A stretch of 64,000 nt of DNA from Azospirillaceae bacterium (GCA_035645145.1 DASQNC010000015.1:1-64000), one strand, 5' to 3'; positions 9,831 to 18,895 are shown, counted from the stretch's first letter. Notes: generated from the letters alone by a model not told the origin. Made by a program: numbers and translations.

Positions 9831-11171
9831 ATGGCCTCTGCCGCAGAGCAGCTTGCCGCAAACATCAATCTGGGCGCCTTTGCGAAGGCGACCGAACTCA
9901 AAAAGCGGATCTGGTTCACGCTGGGGGCGTTGATCGTCTACCGCCTGGGCACGTACATCCCGCTTCCGGGCATCGATCCGCTCATCCTGCAGGACATCTT
10001 CCGCCAGAATTCCGGCGGCATCCTCGGCATGTTCGATATGTTTGCCGGTGGTGCCCTGAGCCGGATGACCATTTTCGCGCTGAACATCATGCCGTACATT
10101 TCGGCATCGATCATCGTTCAGCTCATGACGGCCGTGTCGCCGACGCTGGAAGCTCTCAAGAAGGAGGGCGAGTCGGGGCGTAAGAAGCTGAACCAGTACA
10201 CGCGGTACCTCACCCTGGTGCTGGCGCTGTTCCAGTCCTATGGCATTGCCATGGGCCTGCAGGGTATGACCGGCCCGACCGGACCCGCTGTCGCAAATCC
10301 CGGCTTCTTCTTCCTCTTCGGCACCGTGGTTACGCTCACCGGCGGGACCATGTTCCTGATGTGGCTGGGCGAGCAGATGACGGCCCGGGGGATCGGCAAC
10401 GGCATCTCGCTGATCATTTTCGCGGGCATTGTCGCCGAACTGCCGCGTGCGCTCGCCGGAACCCTGGAGTTGGGACGCACGGGCGCCCTGTCCGCCTTCC
10501 TCATCATCTTCATGCTGGTGATGGCGGTCGCGGTGATCATGTTCATCGTGTTCATGGAGCGCGCCCAGCGTCGGATTCTGGTGCAGTATCCGAAGCGTCA
10601 GGTCGGCAACCGGATGTTCGGCGGCGAGTCCTCGCACCTGCCGTTGAAGTTGAACACGTCGGGCGTCATCCCCCCGATCTTCGCGAGTTCGCTCCTGCTT
10701 CTGCCGCTGACGTTCGTCGGTTTCACGGGCGGGGAGGGGCCGGCGTGGCTGCAGACCGTGACCACGCTGATCTCGCACGGTCAGCCCTTGTACATGGTGA
10801 TGTACGCCGCGCTGATCGTCTTCTTCTGTTTCTTCTACACCGCCATTGTGTTCAATCCGCAGGAGACGGCCGAGAACCTCAGGAAGTACGGCGGGTTCGT
10901 GCCGGGGATTCGGCCCGGGAAGAACACGGCTGACTATCTCGACCATGTGTTGACGCGCTTGACGGTTATCGGTTCGGCGTACCTCACCGTGGTTTGCCTG
11001 CTGCCGGAGTTCCTGATCGCCCAGTACGCGATTCCCTTCTACTTCGGGGGGACCAGCCTTCTGATCGTGGTGTCGGTCACCATGGACACGGTTGCGCAGA
11101 TCCATTCGCATCTGCTCGCGCATCAGTACGAAGGCCTGATCAAGAAGGCCAAGCTGAGGGGGAGACGCTGA
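9831..11171 (+). CDS. secY: Protein translocase subunit SecY
   Basis: Encodes 446 residues, the normal SecY length, with about ten hydrophobic helices. Motifs include KKRIWFTLGALIVYRLGTYI at helix 1, the plug region FDMFAGGALSRMTIFALNIM, PYISASIIVQL, and the cytosolic loop ending QYPKRQVGNRMFGG. SecY forms the protein-conducting channel in the inner membrane with SecE and SecG. Its stop codon shares one base with adk (TGATG). Confidence 0.98.
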   Translation: MASAAEQLAANINLGAFAKATELKKRIWFTLGALIVYRLGTYIPLPGIDPLILQDIFRQNSGGILGMFDMFAGGALSRMTIFALNIMPYISASIIVQLMTAVSPTLEALKKEGESGRKKLNQYTRYLTLVLALFQSYGIAMGLQGMTGPTGPAVANPGFFFLFGTVVTLTGGTMFLMWLGEQMTARGIGNGISLIIFAGIVAELPRALAGTLELGRTGALSAFLIIFMLVMAVAVIMFIVFMERAQRRILVQYPKRQVGNRMFGGESSHLPLKLNTSGVIPPIFASSLLLLPLTFVGFTGGEGPAWLQTVTTLISHGQPLYMVMYAALIVFFCFFYTAIVFNPQETAENLRKYGGFVPGIRPGKNTADYLDHVLTRLTVIGSAYLTVVCLLPEFLIAQYAIPFYFGGTSLLIVVSVTMDTVAQIHSHLLAHQYEGLIKKAKLRGRR

Positions 11172-11752
11172 TGAACCTGATCCTGCTCGGTCCGCCGGGA
11201 GCGGGGAAGGGCACTCAAGCCAAGCGTCTTGAGGAGCGTCGCGGGCTGGTGCAGTTGTCCACCGGGGACATGCTGCGCGCTCTCAAGCACAGCGGTACGG
11301 CGTTGGGCCAGCAGGCGAAGGAGATCATGGACGCCGGCAAGCTCGTGCCGGACGAGATCATGATCAAGATGATCGCCGAGCGCATCGACCAGCCGGATTG
11401 TCGGAACGGATTCATCCTCGACGGCTTCCCGCGGACGGTGCCTCAGGCCGAGGCGCTGGATAACATGCTGGCCGAGCGGCGGTTGCGGCTTGACCATGTG
11501 ATCGAGATCCGAGTCGACGAGGCTGCGCTGTACGACCGCATCAGGAAGCGCCTTGAGGAGACACCGGTCGAGCAGCGGCGCGCGGACGACACGCCGGAAA
11601 CCCTTAAGCACCGGTTGGAGGTCTACCATCGGCAGACCGCGCCGATCCTTCCCTATTACCGGGAGCGGGGCGCGCTGAAGATGGTGGACGGAATGCTGCC
11701 GGTCGAGCAGGTCGCCGGCGCGATCGAAGCCATTTTGGACAGCCGGGCGTAG
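11171..11752 (+). CDS. adk: Adenylate kinase (short, LID-less form)
   Basis: Encodes 193 residues from the ATG overlapping the secY stop. The P-loop GPPGAGKGTQ is at residues 7-16, and DGFPRT (84-89) is the family signature. Between RIRKRLEE and RRADDTPE the roughly 30-residue LID domain, which can bind zinc, is replaced by a short loop, as in many alphaproteobacteria. The enzyme interconverts ATP + AMP and 2 ADP. Co-location with secY is the usual order here. Confidence 0.97.
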   Translation: MNLILLGPPGAGKGTQAKRLEERRGLVQLSTGDMLRALKHSGTALGQQAKEIMDAGKLVPDEIMIKMIAERIDQPDCRNGFILDGFPRTVPQAEALDNMLAERRLRLDHVIEIRVDEAALYDRIRKRLEETPVEQRRADDTPETLKHRLEVYHRQTAPILPYYRERGALKMVDGMLPVEQVAGAIEAILDSRA

Positions 11753-11762
11753 GGCTGTCCCG

Positions 11763-11799
11763 ACCGGGATCGACGGGAGACACTCTCGCCGATCCCGGT
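11763..11799 (+). promoter_or_regulatory. Hairpin after adk
   Basis: A perfect 10-bp stem (11763-11772 with 11790-11799) encloses a 17-nt loop that can itself pair GAGA with TCTC. There is no T run. It lies just before a promoter-like sequence and could end or process the secY-adk transcript. Confidence 0.45.
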
Positions 11800-11827
11800 T
11801 GACAGGAGGAGTTGCCTCCATTATCTA
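11799..11827 (+). promoter_or_regulatory. Sigma70-type promoter for the rpsM-rpsK-rpoA-rplQ unit
   Basis: TTGACA (11799-11804) and TATCTA (11822-11827) are separated by exactly 17 bp. The spacer contains the inverted repeat GGAGG / CCTCC (11805-11809 and 11815-11819) with a 5-bp centre, a possible operator. It lies about 110 bp before rpsM and matches the expected start of an alpha-operon transcript. Confidence 0.65.
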
Positions 11828-11834
11828 CGCGGCC

Positions 11835-11869
11835 TTCGGTCCCTGATGGGGATGCCGAACGGTTTTTTT
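11835..11869 (+). terminator. Attenuator-like hairpin in the rpsM leader
   Basis: TTCGG-CCC (11835-11843) can pair with GGG-CCGAA (11848-11859), with a short bulge, and is followed after three bases by seven T residues (11863-11869). Placed directly after the promoter and before rpsM, this looks like a leader attenuator. The stem is imperfect, so confidence is moderate. Confidence 0.45.
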
Positions 11870-11935
11870 CGTCTTGTCCGAATGGGGCGCCGGGGGACGT
11901 GCGAAGTCCGCCCTCGGGCATTGAGGAGATTAGGC

Positions 11936-12304
11936 GTGGCGCGTATCGCTGGCGTGAACATCCCGACGCAGAAGCGCGTCGTCATTGCGCTTCAGTATAT
12001 CCACGGGATTGGGCCCAAGAAGGCCGAAGAAATCTGCGGCAAGGTCGGTATCCCGAGCGAGCGTCGGGTCAACCAGTTGACCGACGACGAGGTCCTGCGC
12101 ATCCGCGAGGTCATCGACAGCGAATACACTGTCGAGGGTGACCTGCGGCGCGAGGTGGCCATGAACATCAAGCGTCTGATGGACATGGCCTGCTACCGCG
12201 GCCTGCGCCACCGGCGCGGTCTTCCGGTCCGCGGCCAGCGGACGCACTCCAACGCGCGCACCCGCAAGGGCCCGGCTAAGCCGATCGCCGCGAAGAAGAA
12301 GTAA
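11936..12304 (+). CDS. rpsM: 30S ribosomal protein S13
   Basis: Encodes 122 residues starting at GTG 11936 ([20 protein letters not shown]), with TTGAGGAG upstream. The C-terminal [20 protein letters not shown] is the S13 signature; the tail reaches toward P-site tRNA. S13 sits in the 30S head with S19. It is the first gene of the alpha-operon part and has its own promoter upstream. Confidence 0.97.
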   Translation: MARIAGVNIPTQKRVVIALQYIHGIGPKKAEEICGKVGIPSERRVNQLTDDEVLRIREVIDSEYTVEGDLRREVAMNIKRLMDMACYRGLRHRRGLPVRGQRTHSNARTRKGPAKPIAAKKK

Positions 12305-12316
12305 GGAATAACGAGA

Positions 12317-12709
12317 ATGGCCAAGCCAGCAGCCCAGCGCCTGCGCCGGCGCGAGCGGAAGAACATCACCGCCGGCGTCGCGCATGTGAACGCGTCGTTC
12401 AACAACACCATGATCACCATCACCGACGCGCAGGGCAACGCCATCGCCTGGTCGTCGTCGGGTGCGATGGGCTTCAAGGGTTCGCGCAAGTCGACCCCCT
12501 ATGCCGCGCAGGTGGCCGCCGAGGACGCGGGCCGCAAGGCGCAGGAGCACGGCATGCGCACCCTCGAGGTGGAGGTGAAGGGGCCGGGTTCGGGGCGCGA
12601 GTCGGCCCTGCGCGCGCTGCAGTCGGTCGGCTTCCAGATTACGTCCATCCGCGACGTGACGCCGATCCCGCACAACGGTGTTCGCCCGCCGAAGAAGCGC
12701 CGCGTCTAA
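12317..12709 (+). CDS. rpsK: 30S ribosomal protein S11
   Basis: Encodes 130 residues. [18 protein letters not shown] and the C-terminal [20 protein letters not shown] are diagnostic. S11 lies on the 30S platform and shapes the mRNA exit region. The gene is followed by rpoA directly, without rpsD, which is the usual alphaproteobacterial order. Confidence 0.97.
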   Translation: MAKPAAQRLRRRERKNITAGVAHVNASFNNTMITITDAQGNAIAWSSSGAMGFKGSRKSTPYAAQVAAEDAGRKAQEHGMRTLEVEVKGPGSGRESALRALQSVGFQITSIRDVTPIPHNGVRPPKKRRV

Positions 12710-12732
12710 CAGGTTCCTGTCCGCCGCATCCA

Positions 12733-12795
12733 GCGGCCCGCGTGTCCGAGACAGCTCCCCAGCCATCGGGGGGCGACGAATGGACGCCGGGCCGC
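12733..12795 (+). promoter_or_regulatory. Structured rpsK-rpoA intergenic region
   Basis: GCGGCCCG (12733-12740) is the exact complement of CGGGCCGC (12788-12795), so a long-range 8-bp stem could close most of the 117-bp gap before rpoA. No T run and no promoter are evident. It may control RpoA synthesis relative to ribosomal proteins; this is inference. Confidence 0.35.
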
Positions 12796-12826
12796 GCGGC
12801 ATTTCCGATGGCAAGAGGTGTCTGCC

Positions 12827-13843
12827 GTGATCCAGAACAACTGGAAGCAGTTGATTAAGCCGGGCAAGCTGGATGTTCAGGCCAGCGATGAGCCCCAGCG
12901 CATTGCAACGATCGTTGCCGAACCCCTGGAGCGCGGGTTTGGTTTGACGCTCGGCAACGCGCTGCGCCGCGTGCTTCTGTCCTCGCTTCAGGGCGCCGCT
13001 GTGACGGCGATCCAGATCGACGGCGTGTTGCACGAGTTTTCGTCCGTTCCGGGCGTGCGCGAGGATGTGACGGACATCGTCCTGAACATCAAGTCGCTGG
13101 CCCTGCGCATGGGCGGGGATCTGCCCCGCAAGATGCGGATCCGTGCCGAGGGCCCGTGCGAGGTGACGGCCGGCATGATCGAGGCCGGATCTGAGATCGA
13201 GGTGATGAACCCCGAGCTCGTGATCTGCACGCTCGACGCCGGCGCGCGGCTGAACATGGAACTGACCGTTCAGACCGGCAAGGGCTATGTCCCGGCCGTC
13301 CAGAACCGGCCCGAGGATGCGCCGATCGGTTTGATCCCGGTTGATGCGCTGTTCAGCCCGGTCCGCAAGGTGTCCTACAAGGTCGACAACACCCGCGTGG
13401 GTCAGGTCACGGACTACGACAAGCTGTCCTTGACCGTTGAGACCAACGGTGCGGTGAAGCCGGACGATGCCGTCGCGGTTGCGGCCCGCATCCTCCAGGA
13501 TCAGCTGCAGCTCTTCATCAATTTCGAGGAGCCCCAGGCGGTCCAGGTCGAGGCCAAGCACGAAGAGATTCCGTTCAACAAGAATCTCCTGCGCAAGGTC
13601 GACGAGTTGGAGCTGTCGGTCCGGTCGGCCAACTGCCTGAAGAACGACAACATCGTCTACATCGGCGACCTCGTGCAGAAGACGGAAGCGGAAATGCTCC
13701 GCACCCCGAACTTCGGCCGCAAGTCGCTGAACGAGATCAAGGAAGTTCTGACCCAGATGGGCCTCCACCTCGGGATGGAGATTCCCAACTGGCCGCCAGA
13801 GAACATCGAGGATCTCGCCAAGCGCCTCGAGGAGCCGTACTGA
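12827..13843 (+). CDS. rpoA: DNA-directed RNA polymerase subunit alpha
   Basis: Encodes 338 residues. The N-terminal assembly domain has [19 protein letters not shown] and the C-terminal domain has [20 protein letters not shown] and [14 protein letters not shown], the part that binds UP-element DNA and activators. GTG 12827 gives the family start [12 protein letters not shown] with AAGAGG eight bases upstream; another GTG three codons earlier is less likely. Forms the dimeric scaffold of RNA polymerase. Confidence 0.97.
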   Translation: MIQNNWKQLIKPGKLDVQASDEPQRIATIVAEPLERGFGLTLGNALRRVLLSSLQGAAVTAIQIDGVLHEFSSVPGVREDVTDIVLNIKSLALRMGGDLPRKMRIRAEGPCEVTAGMIEAGSEIEVMNPELVICTLDAGARLNMELTVQTGKGYVPAVQNRPEDAPIGLIPVDALFSPVRKVSYKVDNTRVGQVTDYDKLSLTVETNGAVKPDDAVAVAARILQDQLQLFINFEEPQAVQVEAKHEEIPFNKNLLRKVDELELSVRSANCLKNDNIVYIGDLVQKTEAEMLRTPNFGRKSLNEIKEVLTQMGLHLGMEIPNWPPENIEDLAKRLEEPY

Positions 13844-13855
13844 GCTTGTTTGAGT

Positions 13856-13898
13856 CCGCTTCCGGTTCCCGGGTCCGGGGACCGGAAGCGGTGGTTTT
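13856..13898 (+). terminator. Terminator-like hairpin between rpoA and rplQ
   Basis: A perfect 11-bp stem (13856-13866 with 13881-13891) with a 14-nt loop is followed by TGGTTTTC. The 172-bp gap before rplQ is long for this cluster. The hairpin probably attenuates read-through into rplQ, or rplQ has its own promoter. Confidence 0.55.
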
Positions 13899-14015
13899 CA
13901 AGGGTCGTTGGGACCCACCCCGTCCGTCCAGCACCGCCGCCGCAATGGCGGCCCGGCGTACGGGTTCCGCGATCGGTCCGCCACGCGGGCCGGCAGCCAT
14001 GAAGGGAGTATCGCC

Positions 14016-14447
14016 ATGCGTCATGGTGTGGGCGTACGCAAGTTGGGTGTCACCTCGAGCCATCGGCGGGCGATGTTCGCCAACATGGCCAACGCGCTGA
14101 TCAAGCACGAGCAGATCAAGACGACGCTGCCGAAGGCGAAGGAGCTTCGCCCGGTCGTCGAGCGCCTGATCACCCTCGGCAAGAAGGGTGGCCTCGCCAA
14201 CCGCCGCCGGGCAATCGCCCAGCTGCGCGACGAGAAGATGGTGGCCAAGCTGTTCGACACGCTGGCGACCCGGTACAAGGACCGCCAGGGTGGCTACACC
14301 CGCGTTCTGAAGGCCGGCTTCCGTTATGGCGATGCCGCGGACATGGCGATCATTGAGTTCGTCGACCGCGATCCGGCCGCCAAGGGCGTGGACTCCGGCC
14401 CGAAGATGGTGGCCGAGGAAGAGACGGGTGAGGGCCTGGAGGGCTGA
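14016..14447 (+). CDS. rplQ: 50S ribosomal protein L17
   Basis: Encodes 143 residues from ATG 14016 ([20 protein letters not shown]) with AAGGGAG upstream. The core [20 protein letters not shown] and the acidic C-terminal tail are typical of L17, which lies near the tunnel exit. It is the last gene of the ribosomal cluster and is followed by a strong terminator. Confidence 0.97.
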   Translation: MRHGVGVRKLGVTSSHRRAMFANMANALIKHEQIKTTLPKAKELRPVVERLITLGKKGGLANRRRAIAQLRDEKMVAKLFDTLATRYKDRQGGYTRVLKAGFRYGDAADMAIIEFVDRDPAAKGVDSGPKMVAEEETGEGLEG

Positions 14448-14476
14448 TCGGCCCCCCTGGTTCTTCCAAGAATGCG

Positions 14477-14502
14477 AAGGGCGGCCGGTCGGCCGCCCTT
14501 TT
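14477..14502 (+). terminator. Terminator of the ribosomal cluster
   Basis: A perfect 10-bp stem (14477-14486 with 14491-14500), a 4-nt loop and a short T run (14499-14502) lie 30 bp after the rplQ stop. This is a textbook intrinsic terminator that separates the + strand ribosomal cluster from the - strand genes that follow. Confidence 0.85.
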
Positions 14503-14578
14503 CATTTGGTGGGGGCCTGGTTTTTCTTCCACGTGGAACCCGCGCGCGGGCACAGGCCGGGAAACGGGGGAGGGAGGC

Positions 14579-15463
14579 TCAGTGCCGGGGCAAGCCAACC
14601 CCGAAAATCCACCCTTCCTGACGGCGGGCCCGTGCATTCATGGCCGGTGGTGCCCAGGTTTCCGGTTGGGATGCCAGCAGCCGAAGTCCGGCCGCGGATA
14701 CCAGGGCGTCGGTTTCGTGATCGGTCAACGGTCGGGACGGATCCTGGTCCGCCGCATTGCCTGGTTCACAGCCCAGGGCGGTAAGTGTGCGTTCCAACCC
14801 GGCCCATGTCCGGACCTTCAGGTTTCCATACCCGGTCCGGCGCAGGAACAGGCGCGGATAAATTTCCACAACAACGGTCCGGCCGTCGTCCGCGGACTGG
14901 AATGGCCAGACCGCGATCCGCTCGCCTGCCTGCGTGGTCAGGGCGTGCAGCAGGCGCATGCCGGCCAGCGTCCCCTTGCCGACCTGCCTGGGGCCGATGA
15001 GCTTGTACGGGCTCTCGGGCATCCCCAGCCCGTCGGCGCGGCAAGCGCGCTCCGTCCCCCGCTGGGGCAGGACGAAGGCGGGATCGCGGGTGCCGGTCCG
15101 CCAGAAACCGCCGCCGAAGCCCGGCGCGACGACGAAGCCGGTGCCCAGCAAGTCGGCGTCACCGGCACAAACGCGGTCCACCAGCGCCCAAAGATCCGGA
15201 GCGGTGGCCTCGTGTTCGAAATATCCGGCGGCACGGTCGAAGGGCAGGGAGAACGCGCAGTCTATGCCGACCAGCAGCCGGGTCCCGGTGCTTTGGTCCA
15301 GCAGCCAGTCCCGCACGGCGGCTCGCCGCCAATGCCGCGATCCGGCGGGGGGCGGCACCAGCCGTGGTGCCGAACGGTCGGGGCCGCACATTGCGACGGC
15401 GACGCCCTGGTAGTTTCCGGCCGCCCCCGACCAGTCGATGCCGACGAAGGCGTCGAAGGTCAC
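14579..15463 (-). CDS. DUF429 protein (RNase H-fold, predicted nuclease)
   Basis: Encodes 294 residues from GTG 15463. The N-terminal FVGIDWSGA (residues 6-14) and the later LLVGIDCAFSLPF are the acidic strand motifs of the DUF429 family, which has an RNase H-like fold and is predicted, not proven, to be a nuclease. The C-terminal HETDALVSAAGLR and RQEGWIFG also fit. GTGA overlaps the stop of the isochorismatase-like gene, so the two are translationally coupled. The substrate is unknown. Confidence 0.75.
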   Translation of the reverse strand: MTFDAFVGIDWSGAAGNYQGVAVAMCGPDRSAPRLVPPPAGSRHWRRAAVRDWLLDQSTGTRLLVGIDCAFSLPFDRAAGYFEHEATAPDLWALVDRVCAGDADLLGTGFVVAPGFGGGFWRTGTRDPAFVLPQRGTERACRADGLGMPESPYKLIGPRQVGKGTLAGMRLLHALTTQAGERIAVWPFQSADDGRTVVVEIYPRLFLRRTGYGNLKVRTWAGLERTLTALGCEPGNAADQDPSRPLTDHETDALVSAAGLRLLASQPETWAPPAMNARARRQEGWIFGVGLPRH

Positions 15464-16095
15464 GCGACCTTGGCTGCGCACTCGTCCGCGGTCATGAGGT
15501 TGACACCAATGTCCGCCAGCTCCTCGGCGGCTTTGGGATAGAAGCCGCTGACCGCATCCGTTGCGAGGACGACGCGGAAGTCCCGCTCGCTGGCCTGGTA
15601 GATGGTCGTACGGGTGCCGTTGGGGAAGCTGGCGCCGCACAGGACGACGGTGTTGACGCCCATGTCCTTGAGGTGGTGCTCCAGCTTGGTCCGGTAGAAG
15701 GCGCCCCAGCGCGGCTTGTACATCAGCCATTCGTTGGGACCGATCGCCTGGAAGCTGCCATTCATCAGCCGCTCGGGATCCGGCGTCACGCAGGGAACAG
15801 GCTTCAGCTCGTCCACGATGTCGGCGCCGAGCGTGCCCGGTTGCAGCGGCGCCCTGCCGCATTCGACCAAGCTCCGACGCGGCAGGTCGGCGTCGTCATG
15901 CTCCTTGTAGAAGCGGACGACGTGGATGATGGGGAGTTGCTTGCTCCGGAAAGCCTGGGCCAGGCAGCCAACGGCCGGCAGGATCGCCGAAACGCCCGAC
16001 ACGTTCAGCTTGGCCCCGTCACGGGCGTAGTCCTGCTGCACGTCAACAGTGACAAGCGCCGCGTGGGCCCAGTCCGGCGCGCAGTAGAGGTCCAT
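15460..16095 (-). CDS. Isochorismatase-family cysteine hydrolase
   Basis: Encodes 211 residues from ATG 16095, with GGAG about eight bases upstream. The likely catalytic triad of the superfamily is visible: D18 in VTVDVQQDY, K127 in LMYKPRWGAF and C153 in VVLCGASFPNGT. Members hydrolyse amides, ureas or vinyl ethers (nicotinamidase, ureidoacrylate or biuret type); the substrate cannot be set from sequence. Longer in-frame starts reach back into rarA and are rejected. It overlaps the DUF429 gene by 4 bp. Confidence 0.85.
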   Translation of the reverse strand: MDLYCAPDWAHAALVTVDVQQDYARDGAKLNVSGVSAILPAVGCLAQAFRSKQLPIIHVVRFYKEHDDADLPRRSLVECGRAPLQPGTLGADIVDELKPVPCVTPDPERLMNGSFQAIGPNEWLMYKPRWGAFYRTKLEHHLKDMGVNTVVLCGASFPNGTRTTIYQASERDFRVVLATDAVSGFYPKAAEELADIGVNLMTADECAAKVA

Positions 16096-16154
16096 TCCCG
16101 ATGCTCCGACCGTCCAATGCGGCCATCTAGTCCCCGGAATGCCACGGTGACAAG

Positions 16155-17474
16155 TCAGCCCTCGGAATGGCTGCGTTGCGTGCGGAGCTTCGCCCAATAA
16201 TCCAGGCGCTTGCGGATCTCGCGCTCGAACCCCCGTTCGACCGGGCGGTAGAAGGTGCGCCGCCCCATGCCTTCCGGGAAATAGTCCTGGCCGGAGAAAC
16301 CTTCGGCCGTGTCATGGTCGTAGGCATAGCCCTTGCCGTAGCCAAGGTCCCGCATCAACCCCGTGGGGGCGTTCAGGATGTGCTTGGGCGGCGCCAGCGA
16401 GCCGGTTTCCATTGCCGCCCGCCTGGCCTCCTTGTAGGCCGTATAGGCGGCGTTCGATTTCGGGGCGGTGCCGAGATAGATGACCAGTTGGGCGATGGCG
16501 AGTTCACCTTCCGGCGATCCCAGACGCTCGTATGCCTCCCACGCGGCAATCGCCTGCGTCAGGGCGTTCGGATCGGCAAGGCCCACATCCTCCACCGCGA
16601 ACCGGACCAGGCGGCGGGCGATGTACCGGGGATCCTCTCCGCCGGCCAGCATGCGCGCGTACCAGTACAGCGCCGCATCGGTGTCGGACCCGCGCAGCGA
16701 CTTGTGCAGTGCGGAGATCAGGTTGTAGTGGCTTTCCTGCCCTTTGTCGTACAGGGGCGCCCGACGCTGGACGGTGGCCAGGAGCGCCGCGGTGTCCAGC
16801 GGTGCCGGCGCGTCGAGCGCCAGGACCTCTTCGACCAGATTCAAGAGGTAGCGGCCGTCGCCGTCGGCCATCGCCTTCAATGCGCCGCGGGCCTCGGGCT
16901 GCAAGGGCAGGGGCCGCCCGGTCTCGGCTTCGGCGCGGGCCAGCAGTTGCTCCAGCGCCGCCTCGTCCAAACGGTTCAGCACGAACACCTGGGCGCGGGA
17001 GAGGAGCGCCGCATTCAGCTCGAAGGAGGGGTTTTCGGTGGTCGCGCCCACCAGGGTGACGGTCCCGTCCTCCATGTGGGGCAGGAAACCGTCCTGCTGG
17101 GACCGGTTGAAGCGGTGGATTTCGTCGATGAACAGCAAGGTGCCCTGGCCGGCGGCGCGCCGTTTGCCGGCCTCGTCGAACACTTTGCGCAGGTCGGCCA
17201 CGCCCGAAAAGATGGCCGACATCGGGGTGAAATGCAGGTTCGTGTGCTCGGCCAGCAGGCGGGCGATGGTGGTCTTGCCCACCCCCGGCGGGCCCCACAG
17301 GATCATCGAGGCGAGCCGGCGGGCCTTCAGCATTCGGCCGATGGGACCGTCCGGTTTCAAAAGGTGGTCCTGGCCGACCACCTCGTCGATCCGGCGGGGG
17401 CGGAGTCGGTCGGCAAGCGGGCGCGGGGCGTCCCGTTCGAACAGTCCGCCGCGACCGGACCGGCCGCCCCCCAT
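16155..17474 (-). CDS. rarA: Replication-associated recombination protein A (AAA+ ATPase)
   Basis: Encodes 439 residues. Walker A is GPPGVGKT (61-68), Walker B is FIDEIH (115-120), and sensor 1 appears in VGATTENPSFELN. The C-terminal part with ALYWYARMLAGGEDP and FYRPVERGFEREI matches RarA/MgsA, a clamp-loader-like ATPase acting at stalled replication forks. The ATG shares a base with the protease stop (TAATG), which fixes the start and suggests co-expression. Confidence 0.92.
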   Translation of the reverse strand: MGGGRSGRGGLFERDAPRPLADRLRPRRIDEVVGQDHLLKPDGPIGRMLKARRLASMILWGPPGVGKTTIARLLAEHTNLHFTPMSAIFSGVADLRKVFDEAGKRRAAGQGTLLFIDEIHRFNRSQQDGFLPHMEDGTVTLVGATTENPSFELNAALLSRAQVFVLNRLDEAALEQLLARAEAETGRPLPLQPEARGALKAMADGDGRYLLNLVEEVLALDAPAPLDTAALLATVQRRAPLYDKGQESHYNLISALHKSLRGSDTDAALYWYARMLAGGEDPRYIARRLVRFAVEDVGLADPNALTQAIAAWEAYERLGSPEGELAIAQLVIYLGTAPKSNAAYTAYKEARRAAMETGSLAPPKHILNAPTGLMRDLGYGKGYAYDHDTAEGFSGQDYFPEGMGRRTFYRPVERGFEREIRKRLDYWAKLRTQRSHSEG

Positions 17475-18895
17475 TACCCCGGCACCGTCGTGTTCAGGAC
17501 CTGCTCGCCTCGGCGGACCTGGATCTGCCACGCCTGCGGCTGTTGGCCCAATGCCGGGCCGAGGTCGCGGACCGTGCGCACCTCCCGCCCGTTGAGGCGC
17601 AGGATGACGTCCCCCGGCCGGAAGCCGACCCGGGCGGCGGGGCTGCCGCGCTCCACATCCAGCACCACCACCCCCTGGCGGACCGACAGGTTGAGCTGGC
17701 TGGCCTCCTCCAGAAGGGCGGGGGAGAGGTTCGCCACGCGGGCGCCGGCCAAGGGGTTCCGCCCGGTCAACAGGGTGACGTTGCGGGGCGGGTCCTCCGG
17801 CGGAGGGGCCACGGACAGCGACAGCTCGCGGTCGCGGCCGTCCCGGCGGACGGTCAGGACGGCCTTGGCGTCGATCTGAAGCGTGGCGATGCGGTAGCGC
17901 AGGGCGTCGGGATCGTCCACCTCGCGCCCGTTGACCGCCGTGATGACGTCGCCCCGGCGAAGCCCCGCCTGGGCGGCCGGGCTGTTCGGTTCGATCGATG
18001 TCACCAGAACGCCGGCCGGGCGGGGCAGGCCGAGGCTCTGCGCCAGTTCCTGGGTGACCGTCTGTCCGCCGGCGCCCAGCCAGGGCCGCACAAGGCGTCC
18101 GCCATTGCGGGCGGCCTCGACGACCGTTCGGACCATGTTCGAGGGCACGGCGAAGCCGATGCCGATCGACCCGCCGCTGCGCGAATAGATGGCGGTGTTG
18201 ATGCCCATCAGCCGCCCGCCCATGTCCACGAGCGCGCCGCCGGAGTTGCCGGGATTGATGGCGGCGTCGGTCTGGATGAAGAAATCATAGGCGCCGATGC
18301 CCGCCGCGGTCCGCGCAACGGCGGAGACGATGCCGGACGTGACCGTCTGGCCGACACCGAACGGGTTGCCGACCGCCAGCACGAGGTCGCCGACCTGCAG
18401 GGTATCGGAGTCGCCGAGCTCCAGCGACGGCAGGCGGTCGCCATCCGTGTCGATCCGAAGGACGGCCAGATCCGTGCGCGGATCCGCCAGGATCACGGTG
18501 GCCTCGAACTCCCGCCGGTCCGACAGCACCACGGTGATCTCGTCGGCGCCCCGGATGACATGGTCGTTGGTGACCACCAGCCCATCGGCCGACACGACGA
18601 CCCCGGACCCGAGCGAATTCTGCACCCGCTCCCGTGGGGCGCCTTGCGGCGGCTGGCCGAAGAACCGGCGGAACATCGGGTCGTCGAGCAGGGGCGAGAC
18701 CTGGCGTTCCCGCACCACCCGCTTCGTATAGATGTTCACCACCGCGGGCGTGGTCTGGCGGACCAGCGGTGCGAACGAAAGGCGGATCTGTTCGCGGCTG
18801 TCGGGGACGGCGCGGGGTTGGGCGGATCCGGCCGTGGACCCGGCCATGCCGAGAGCCAGGGCACAGAGCGCCAGAACGAAACGCATCGGCTTCAT
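17474..18895 (-). CDS. degP: Do/DegP-family periplasmic serine protease
   Basis: Encodes 473 residues with a signal peptide (MRFVLALCALALGMAG, cleavage near residue 26). The trypsin-like catalytic triad is H112 (TNDHVI), D142 (RTDLAVL) and S218 (GNSGGAL). Two PDZ domains follow, about residues 285-370 and 385-470. It degrades or refolds misfolded periplasmic proteins. The start is set at the signal peptide; no clear ribosome binding site is seen. It overlaps rarA by one base. Confidence 0.9.
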   Translation of the reverse strand: MKPMRFVLALCALALGMAGSTAGSAQPRAVPDSREQIRLSFAPLVRQTTPAVVNIYTKRVVRERQVSPLLDDPMFRRFFGQPPQGAPRERVQNSLGSGVVVSADGLVVTNDHVIRGADEITVVLSDRREFEATVILADPRTDLAVLRIDTDGDRLPSLELGDSDTLQVGDLVLAVGNPFGVGQTVTSGIVSAVARTAAGIGAYDFFIQTDAAINPGNSGGALVDMGGRLMGINTAIYSRSGGSIGIGFAVPSNMVRTVVEAARNGGRLVRPWLGAGGQTVTQELAQSLGLPRPAGVLVTSIEPNSPAAQAGLRRGDVITAVNGREVDDPDALRYRIATLQIDAKAVLTVRRDGRDRELSLSVAPPPEDPPRNVTLLTGRNPLAGARVANLSPALLEEASQLNLSVRQGVVVLDVERGSPAARVGFRPGDVILRLNGREVRTVRDLGPALGQQPQAWQIQVRRGEQVLNTTVPG

